A stretch of DNA of 18,678 nt from Lachnospiraceae bacterium (lineage in GTDB: Bacteria > Bacillota > Clostridia > Lachnospirales > Lachnospiraceae): assembly GCA_009774145.1 (NCBI GenBank), contig VSND01000081.1, forward strand, positions 1 to 18,678. Reading direction: 5' to 3'. The translations under genes were made by a program, and so were the position numbers. Positions 1-5,932 of this stretch are shown piece by piece. Position 1 is the stretch's first letter, and each line of letters starts with the position of its first letter. The notes beneath the pieces are model-generated. The model saw only the letters and a program-made list of their open reading frames with translations, was not told the DNA's origin and searched no databases.

Positions 1-534
1 GATAAAGAAGCTCTTCCCTGGGCGCTGAAAGCGGCAGAGGCAGGACATCTCTGGAGCTGGCATATCATAGGGGATATTTACTGGAACGGCAAGGCGGTGG
101 AGCGCAATCTGCCCTATGCCTTGGAGTGCTACGAAAAAACCGCCAGCTATGGCAATGACAGCTATGCCTGCCGCCAGCTGGGACGCTTGTATTTCCACGG
201 CTGGGGGACGGAAACTGACTATGCGCGGGCGGTCCAGTGGCTGGAGAGGGATGAGGAATCGGAATATGTCAAGTATGATCTTCTGGGAATCTGCTATCTT
301 CTGGGGCGCGGCTGCCAGCAGAACCCGGCGCGGGGAAAAGCGTTTTTGGAGAAAAGTCAGGATTCGCCCTATAAAAGCTATGGTCTGGGGATGATGTATG
401 CCGAGGGAATCGGTGTACGGGAGGATATAGAAAAAGGCGTGGAGTATCTGAAGGCGGCAGGAAATTACGGGCCTGCTATCGAGGCGCTGAAACACTACAG
501 GAAAAGCCTGTTTGGGGTTTGGCGCCGGAGATAA
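1..534 (+). CDS. Sel1-repeat (TPR-like) protein, 5' end outside window
   Basis: The frame is open from base 1 and ends at TAA 532-534, giving 177 residues; the true start lies upstream of the window. The protein consists of degenerate Sel1-type repeats of about 33-36 residues with alternating helices: an AL.AAEAGH..S..IIGDIYWNGKAV unit, then CRQLGRLYFHGWGTETDYARAVQWL, then DLLGICYLLGRGCQQNP, then GLGMMYAEGIGVREDIEKGVEYL. The LG..Y..G.G....D...A pattern is the Sel1 hallmark. Sel1 proteins are usually protein-interaction scaffolds; partner and role cannot be told here. No signal peptide can be assessed. The next gene starts 17 nt downstream on the same strand, so the two are probably co-transcribed. 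Family call is firm, function is not. Confidence 0.8.
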   Translation, partial: DKEALPWALKAAEAGHLWSWHIIGDIYWNGKAVERNLPYALECYEKTASYGNDSYACRQLGRLYFHGWGTETDYARAVQWLERDEESEYVKYDLLGICYLLGRGCQQNPARGKAFLEKSQDSPYKSYGLGMMYAEGIGVREDIEKGVEYLKAAGNYGPAIEALKHYRKSLFGVWRRR

Positions 535-551
535 GACAGAGAGGTACTGCC

Positions 552-1415
552 ATGATATACAAAAAAGTGGAATTTGATCATGAAGTAAGAAAGATCGTGC
601 GCCGTGTTTTTTCTTTATGCTGTACTGCAATATCTGTTCTGTTACTGACAGGTTGTGATCCAACAGCGGGCTCAACCGTATATGAAGTAATCTATCCATC
701 CGGCTGTACCAGGGATTGTTATACTCGAGATGAAAAATTCCCCATTGAGGGAAGTTCCTGCAGTCTCCAGTGGGAAGAAGCAGACGATTACAGGAAAACA
801 CATGACTACGATATGCGGATTCTGGATGAAAATGGTTCTGTATTATATGAATACCTCGATATGGGGAGCACAACCATGCGCGGCATCCGGCAAGAAGCTG
901 ATGTGATCTGGGTTTGCGCAGAACAATGGACAGCGCCCCATTACAATGGTTATCTCGAGGGCTGGCTGAAAGAAAGCAATCTGCTTCTGATCGATCTGAG
1001 TGACGGCGAAATCCTGTTTCAGGACAAAGCGGGCGAAAATGAATTTTATATCACCTCAAATGGAACAAGGTGCTATTTTTACAGCCCTGGAAAAGAAGAA
1101 AGCGAGAAGCTGTTTGGATGGATCAAGATACCTGCGGAAAATGCGGTAATATATTATCGGGAGATCTCGGACTGGACACAGAAACATGCTGTTTACAGTT
1201 TTGATTATGCGGCGGAACCGGATATTGATACAAGTCACGGAGTTGAAACCCGCATCAGATTTTATATATCTGAAAACGGGCTGAAAATGGTATGGACCTC
1301 TTATGAATCTGTTGGTAATGGGGACTGGGAGTACTTGGAGAAAAAGGTTTATGAAATTCCACTTACCCCAAATGCCTCTGAGCAGGCCGGAAGACTCACC
1401 AGGGTATCAGCCTGA
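552..1415 (+). CDS. Putative lipoprotein of unknown function
   Basis: A 287-residue protein. ATG 552 is chosen because AGAGAGG lies at 537-543 in front of it and because it places a signal peptide correctly: basic residues K4-R18, a hydrophobic stretch from V19 to L32, then lipobox L32-T-G-C35. Diacylation at Cys35 would anchor it to the outer face of the membrane. The mature part is rich in acidic and aromatic residues, looks beta-rich and contains no catalytic motif I recognise. It follows the Sel1-repeat gene by 17 nt and is probably in the same transcript. No terminator is visible before the convergent MerR remnant. Real gene: confident; function unknown. Confidence 0.8.
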   Translation: MIYKKVEFDHEVRKIVRRVFSLCCTAISVLLLTGCDPTAGSTVYEVIYPSGCTRDCYTRDEKFPIEGSSCSLQWEEADDYRKTHDYDMRILDENGSVLYEYLDMGSTTMRGIRQEADVIWVCAEQWTAPHYNGYLEGWLKESNLLLIDLSDGEILFQDKAGENEFYITSNGTRCYFYSPGKEESEKLFGWIKIPAENAVIYYREISDWTQKHAVYSFDYAAEPDIDTSHGVETRIRFYISENGLKMVWTSYESVGNGDWEYLEKKVYEIPLTPNASEQAGRLTRVSA

Positions 1416-1476
1416 TGTGATGGAAGGGATGGAAATAAAAGAGGATGTCTGGCAAGATCAGTACAGAGAAAATTCC

Positions 1477-2127
1477 TCAGACAATGCCGAGAATTGGGAT
1501 TTCAATCTGCATGATATAATCCTCTACCCGGTCTATGACGGCTTCGTTGATTCCTTTTTCATAAGAATAGCCGGACAGAGTCAGCTTTTTTTCATGGGCA
1601 AATGCAAGGATTTCCTCATACCGCAGGGGGAGCGGATCCCACCCTCCTTTGTGGAAAGCCCGCAGGTATTTTCCTTTTGGCTGTATGTGCAAGTCATTTC
1701 TCTGGCCAGGCCGGGGAATTTCAATGAAAAGTTTGGTGTAGTCATCAAAATTTCCCTTAAGCAGGCTGGAGACGGGGATCATGGAGCCGTAGGAAGCGTC
1801 ATGGAGCCGGCCAAGATGGTATCTGGCTGTTTCGGCAGTGATCAGCTCCACTTCCCTTTCAAATGTAACATCTTTGTCTATATCTACGGTTACCAGGCAT
1901 CACTCTTCTTTTTCCACGATACAGATCTCTGATAAGTCCATAGTCAGGAGGGTATCCATGTCCTGCCGGTGGCTGCATAGGGTTTTTCTGACTGCCTGCA
2001 GGTGCAGAAGCTGTAAGTCCAGCTCTGCGATTTTTTCATCCAGAAGGCATTTCAGATTTTGGGCGGAACGGTTTTTCATGAAGTTCTGGATCTCCGGGAT
2101 GGATACGTCCAGCTCCCGGAGCAGGAG
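1477..2127 (-). pseudogene. MerR-family regulator remnant (HTH lost, internal stop)
   Basis: Read on the minus strand from about 2127, one frame gives LLRELDVSIPEIQNFMKN (second half of a MerR DNA-binding domain), a long dimerisation helix (about LKCLLDEKIAELDLQLLHLQ) and, after a stop, a GyrI-like/BmrR-type effector-binding domain with YHLGRLHDASYGSMIP and KGKYLRAFHKGGWDPLP, ending at TGA 1477-1479. Two lesions are visible. The first ~50 residues with the winged-helix start are missing because the sequence becomes MATE-pump DNA at ~2128. An in-frame TGA sits at 1902-1900, between the helix and the effector domain. A 124-residue frame downstream of the TGA could still be made only if it had its own start signals, and none are convincing. 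In intact relatives such a regulator commonly controls a divergent efflux gene, matching the neighbour. Confidence 0.8.
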
Positions 2128-2129
2128 GT

Positions 2130-2687
2130 TTCCAGTTGCTTGCGTATGCCGGGGAGGACGGTGTGGCGGCGGTCACCATCATCGTGTATGTGCTGATGTT
2201 TGCAGGTTCTCTTTATACGGGGTATTCTTATGGCGTGGCACCGATGGTGAGCTTCTATTATGGAGAACAGAATTTCGGGAAACTGAGAAAGCTGGTAGGA
2301 ATCAGCATGAAAGTGATTGCGGTGATCTCCGGGATTACGGCTGCGGCTTCCCTGTGGCTGACCGGGCCGCTGGTTTCTGTTTTTACCCGCCCGGATCATC
2401 CGGTATATGAGCTGGCGGTAACGGGGAACAGGCTCTGTACGATCGCCCTGTTTTTTATCGGGTTCAATGTTTTTACCAGCGGGATGTTTACCGCATTATC
2501 CAATGGAATGGTGTCGGCCGTCCTTGCGTTCTCCCGGTCGTTTGTGTTTATGCTTGCCGCCATGCTTACGCTTCCTCTGCTCCTGGGCGTAAACGGCATC
2601 TGGCTGGCAACGCCGGCAGCAGAACTGATGGCGCTTGCTCTGTCGGCCTTTATGTTCCTGAAATACAGAAAGAGATATGGATATTAA
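2130..2687 (+). pseudogene. MATE-family multidrug efflux pump, C-terminal fragment
   Basis: From about 2130 to TAA 2685-2687 the frame encodes ~185 residues typical of the C-terminal part of a MATE (NorM/MepA-type) drug:cation antiporter: LLAYAGEDGVAAVTIIVYV, then GYSYGVAPMVSFYYGE, then hydrophobic segments ending in FMFLKYRKRYGY. Full-length MATE proteins have ~450 residues and 12 membrane helices; roughly the last five remain. The reading frame is intact to its natural end, but there is no start codon with a ribosome binding site, because the DNA before ~2130 belongs to the antisense MerR remnant. It is therefore a 5'-deleted pseudogene. Transport function is lost. Confidence 0.85.
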
Positions 2688-2811
2688 GGGGAAAATCTGT
2701 CTGCTGTAACATTTTGCGGACATTTGCCTGTTAAACTGCAGAAGATGGAAAGAAGCGTGGATACGAAGAAGCGTTTGCCGGTAGAGGAAGACTGTTTTCT
2801 CAAAAAGCATC

Positions 2812-2840
2812 TTGACAAAAGGATAACACGACGTTATACT
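2812..2840 (+). promoter_or_regulatory. Sigma-A promoter of the BlaI/M56 operon
   Basis: TTGACA at 2812-2817 and TATACT at 2835-2840 with exactly 17 bp between them: a near-consensus housekeeping promoter. Transcription would start near 2847, about 36 nt before the repressor ATG. The -10 region is overlapped by one operator and the expected start point by a second, so it should be strong and tightly repressed. Confidence 0.85.
2823..2837. promoter_or_regulatory. Operator 1 (ATAAC-N5-GTTAT) for the BlaI-type repressor
   Basis: ATAACACGACGTTAT is an inverted repeat with 5-bp arms and a 5-bp centre. It covers the spacer and the first bases of the -10 element. BlaI/MecI/CopY repressors bind dyads of this size as dimers. 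Assignment to the adjacent BlaI gene is inferred from position and from the second copy. Confidence 0.75.
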
Positions 2841-2847
2841 CTGATTA

Positions 2848-2862
2848 ATAACAACGTGTTAT
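2848..2862. promoter_or_regulatory. Operator 2 (ATAAC-N5-GTTAT) for the BlaI-type repressor
   Basis: ATAACAACGTGTTAT has the same arms and spacing as operator 1, centred 25 bp downstream of it, over the expected transcription start. Two equally built operators in one promoter resemble the paired operators of bla/mec regulons and suggest cooperative autorepression. The TAAGGAGG ribosome binding site follows at 2867-2874. Confidence 0.75.
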
Positions 2863-2882
2863 ACAATAAGGAGGACAAACGT

Positions 2883-3266
2883 ATGGTACAGCAAATATCC
2901 GATGCCGAACTGGAAATTATGAAAATTGTATGGGGGAACCCGGAGAAGGTGACACGGTTCCCCTATATTATGGACGGGCTGGCGGCCAGAGGCAGGCAGT
3001 GTCAGAAGAATACCTTGATCGTACTCCTGTCGCGGCTGATGAACAAGGGCTTTTTGAGCGCCAGAAAAATTGGACGCCGCAACGAATATACTGCGCTTGT
3101 TTCAGAAAACGAGTACCAGACGGTGCAGACGAAAAAATTCCTGGATAAAATCTATGAGGGAAGTGCAAAAGGGCTGGTTTCCAATCTGATTATGGGCGAC
3201 CTGCTGACGGATGAGGAATACGGGGAATTGAAAGGAATGCTGGAGAAAGGAAAAGAGAAACAATGA
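2883..3266 (+). CDS. BlaI/MecI/CopY-family transcriptional repressor
   Basis: A 127-residue protein of the usual BlaI length. ATG 2883 is set by TAAGGAGG at 2867-2874; an upstream in-frame extension would run through the promoter. The N-terminal winged helix shows the family pattern: ISDAELEIMKIVW, then NTLIVLLSRLMNKGFLSARK (recognition helix plus wing), then IGRRNEYTALVSENEY. The C-terminal part (about residues 75-127) is the dimerisation region, including FLDKIYEGSAKGLVSNLI, where these repressors are cleaved or destabilised on induction. It should repress its own promoter through the two dyads upstream. Its TGA overlaps the ATG of the M56 receptor (ATGA at 3263-3266), so the two are translationally coupled. 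No beta-lactamase gene is present, so the regulon lies elsewhere or concerns another envelope stress. Confidence 0.9.
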   Translation: MVQQISDAELEIMKIVWGNPEKVTRFPYIMDGLAARGRQCQKNTLIVLLSRLMNKGFLSARKIGRRNEYTALVSENEYQTVQTKKFLDKIYEGSAKGLVSNLIMGDLLTDEEYGELKGMLEKGKEKQ

Positions 3267-5734
3267 ACGCAGTTTTGAAAATCTTCCTGTCCATGTCCTT
3301 TTCCGGCAGTCTGCTTATTCTGGCGCTGCTTTTGGGAAAGCGATTTTTGAAAGATAAAATCAGCCGTCAATGGCAGTATTACATTTGGCTGGTGGTCGTT
3401 TTGCGGCTGCTGTTCCCGTTTGGACCGGAAGTAAGCCTGCTGGGAAAGACCTATCAGGCTGTCGATCAGGCCATCACCCGGACCGTCCCTTTGCCGCCGC
3501 AGCAACAGTCTCCGCTGACCACTCCAGGAGGAAATTCCGCACCGGTTGTCGGAACGGAGCAAAGCAATAGAAGTATGAGCAGTCCGACAGAAGATTTGAC
3601 AACTGCCCACCCGATTCAAGAGATTGGGACACTGCTGACAGATCAGGTTTGGCTGATTTGGTTTGTGGTCGCGCTGACTCTGTTGATACGAAAGGCAACG
3701 ATCTATCAGAGCTTTATGCGGTATATCAAGGCTGGATTGACCCCGGTTTCTGACATTGAGATCCTGGATCGGCTTTCCATCACTGCGGAGCAGGCAGGTA
3801 TCAAAAGGCCGGCAGAGCTGTGTGTCAATCCGCTGATTTCTTCCCCGCTGCTGATTGGCTTTTTCCATCCATGTATCGTGCTGCCCAATGCGGATATTTC
3901 TGAAAAGGCTTTTCCGTATATTGTTCTGCATGAGCTGACCCACTATAAGCGGCGGGATATGTTTTATAAATGCCTGGTGCAAATAACGGCCTGCCTGCAT
4001 TGGTTTAACCCGCTTGTGCATCTTATGAGCCGGGAGATTACCAGGGCTTGTGAATTTTCCTGTGATGAAGCCGTCCTCGCCAAAATGGGGAGCGGCAACG
4101 CCCAGGACTACGGGGAAACCTTGCTGGACGCTATGGCGGCCGTGGGAAAATACAGGGAAAACCTTGGGTCTGTCACGTTGAGCGAAAATAAAAAGCTTTT
4201 GAAAGAAAGGCTGGGTGCAATTATGAAGTTCCAAAAAACGTCCGGAGCGGTTAAGCTGTTGACGGCTGTGTGGACTGTGTGTATCGTATTGGGCGCGGCC
4301 TTTGCCGGGGTTTACACAGAGGGAAATGCCAATGCGGCGTCTCTTCCCGGCACAACGCCGGACACCACCGGCAGGCCCTCACTGTCGTTGGATGTCAGCA
4401 GTGCCGCTGTCAATGTGCGGGCGGCAACGGACAATCAGATTTCCGCTGAATACAACCGCGATGTTTATACGGTAAATATCAGTCAGCAGAACCGCGACTG
4501 GAAGGTTTCCATCTCCTGCAAAACCAGTATGAACACTCATGATGAAGCAATCAGGCTCTATCTTCCCAATGTGGATTATGGCGATGTGAAATTGAAAGCT
4601 GATAACGGGTATCTGACCTGCGGCCTGATCCGCTCCGGCCATATCGTGGGCAATTTTAACATGGCTTCCGTCTTTTTGACCTTGCCGGAGGGATTTTCCG
4701 GCTCGGTAAACGCCATTGCCAACAGCGGATATTTTCAGTTGATTTCCCGGGACGATTTCAAAAATACGACCACCACGATTACGGACAACGGTGATTGGGG
4801 CGAAATATACAAGCCGACGAATTTCAAGGAAAACGGGAATACTTCCACATATACAGACGGCACAGGGGCAAATACAATTCAGGTGACACGAAAAGGCTCC
4901 GGCGTTATGGGGATCTACACTTCTGATGATTTTGACACATCGAACGACCCGGATGAATGGAAAGAACTGTGGCAGGACGAATGGCAGGGTAAGCCCTGGG
5001 AGGACGACTGGTGGCAGAATACCTGGCAGGAAGAGGATACGGAGGACACTTCATCCACTGGGGCTGACAGGCAGCCAACAAAAACAGACGGCGCATCCTC
5101 AGACATTGAGCGGTACTACCAGGAGGGCAGCCTGCCCATGTTTCAAATTACGTTCCCCCGGCTGGAGGAGGAGGAACAGCTTGCATGGCTGGAAAAAATT
5201 TACGCCGATGGGAATATTGCATTCTTCTCGGTCGGGGTTCGCGGGCTTGATACCGATATTTCTTTGATTACCGGCTTTGCCGAAAAGGTTTATGAGAACG
5301 CCGATATTGCGTTTTTCTCCACATTGGCGGACTGTATGGACGAAACAGAATTGGAGTTTTGGCTGGATCGGGCATTAGAGGATGGTAACTGGGCATTTCA
5401 ATCCATGCTGTTTGACAAACTGGGCAAGGAAGACGAATTTAACGAGTTGGAAGCGAAGAAGGAAAAAGAATGGGCCGAGACGCAGATGGCGGAATATGAG
5501 GCGGCAGGCGTCACGATGGTGGATGAAAAGACGTATTATTATCAAGGACAGCCGGTCAATATCTTTCTGGACATCCGGAAAGAAGGCTCCTTCTATACGC
5601 TGAACATGAACCCGGCCGGAACGGTCAATATTAGAATTACCCGCGGCGCGGACAACAAGATCACAGGCGTTGCCTATATGACCGAGGCAGAAGTGGCTGA
5701 ACTGCTGGGGGATATGGATGAGCCGGATGATTAA
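3263..5734 (+). CDS. M56-family (BlaR1/MecR1-type) membrane metallopeptidase with non-PBP sensor domain
   Basis: An 823-residue protein that should sense an envelope signal and inactivate the co-encoded BlaI repressor by intramembrane/cytosolic proteolysis. Two membrane helices lie in the first ~55 residues, a third near 120-140 and a fourth near 330-352. The zinc-protease motif HELTH is at 223-227, and the downstream E264-F-S-C-D-E segment supplies the third ligand region. After helix 4, where BlaR1 carries a ~250-residue penicillin-binding domain, there is no SxxK or KTG motif. Instead there is a beta-rich region (about 365-555) resembling DUF4097-type adhesin repeats, an acidic linker with seven Trp between 566 and 588, then three repeats starting at W642, F672 and W700 that share x-D/N-G/A-N/D-I/W-A-F-x-S, and a final small beta domain to 823. 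The M56 assignment is firm; the ligand is unknown and need not be a beta-lactam. Confidence 0.9.
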   Translation: MNAVLKIFLSMSFSGSLLILALLLGKRFLKDKISRQWQYYIWLVVVLRLLFPFGPEVSLLGKTYQAVDQAITRTVPLPPQQQSPLTTPGGNSAPVVGTEQSNRSMSSPTEDLTTAHPIQEIGTLLTDQVWLIWFVVALTLLIRKATIYQSFMRYIKAGLTPVSDIEILDRLSITAEQAGIKRPAELCVNPLISSPLLIGFFHPCIVLPNADISEKAFPYIVLHELTHYKRRDMFYKCLVQITACLHWFNPLVHLMSREITRACEFSCDEAVLAKMGSGNAQDYGETLLDAMAAVGKYRENLGSVTLSENKKLLKERLGAIMKFQKTSGAVKLLTAVWTVCIVLGAAFAGVYTEGNANAASLPGTTPDTTGRPSLSLDVSSAAVNVRAATDNQISAEYNRDVYTVNISQQNRDWKVSISCKTSMNTHDEAIRLYLPNVDYGDVKLKADNGYLTCGLIRSGHIVGNFNMASVFLTLPEGFSGSVNAIANSGYFQLISRDDFKNTTTTITDNGDWGEIYKPTNFKENGNTSTYTDGTGANTIQVTRKGSGVMGIYTSDDFDTSNDPDEWKELWQDEWQGKPWEDDWWQNTWQEEDTEDTSSTGADRQPTKTDGASSDIERYYQEGSLPMFQITFPRLEEEEQLAWLEKIYADGNIAFFSVGVRGLDTDISLITGFAEKVYENADIAFFSTLADCMDETELEFWLDRALEDGNWAFQSMLFDKLGKEDEFNELEAKKEKEWAETQMAEYEAAGVTMVDEKTYYYQGQPVNIFLDIRKEGSFYTLNMNPAGTVNIRITRGADNKITGVAYMTEAEVAELLGDMDEPDD

Positions 5735-5932
5735 ACGGATGCGGCGTTTCCCGTCAAGGGCTTCCGATTCGTCCGCCAGAGCAGTTCGCATGTCCTGCTG
5801 GAGCAGGGAGATGACCCGGGCAAAGTCGCAAACGCTTTTCTGGACCCGGGCAAACTCCTTCTCTCTGCACTTCCCCTCCTGAAAATCCCATAACAATGCT
5901 ATGGCGATGCCTGAAATCTCCGGGGTGGGCTC
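5735..5932 (-). other. Intergenic stretch with antisense coding-like remnant
   Basis: About 200 bp between two convergent genes. On the minus strand the permease frame stays open straight after its TAA, giving ~64 codons in this gap with protein-like composition: EPTPEISGIAIALLWDFQ, then CREKEFARVQKSVCDFARVI, then LLQQDMRTALADESEALDGK. It then runs on into the antisense of the M56 gene. There is no good ribosome binding site. I do not recognise the family. It may be the tail of a gene truncated when the M56 unit arrived, or simply non-coding. No clear terminator hairpin for either flanking gene is seen. Confidence 0.3.

Noticed and set aside
1303..1932. Plus-strand open frame of ~209 codons after the lipoprotein
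   Set aside because: It overlaps the lipoprotein end in another frame and then runs antisense to the MerR effector domain, which is the real similarity.
3152..4234. Long minus-strand open frame (~360 codons) opposite the M56 gene
   Set aside because: It lies entirely antisense to a well-supported BlaI/M56 coding region, has a low-complexity Gln/Arg/Ser-rich translation, and shows no ribosome binding site or recognisable domain.
3263..5734. Canonical beta-lactam sensor BlaR1 with a beta-lactamase regulon
   Set aside because: No penicillin-binding motifs are present in the outer region and no beta-lactamase gene is in the window; only the M56 and BlaI parts are supported.
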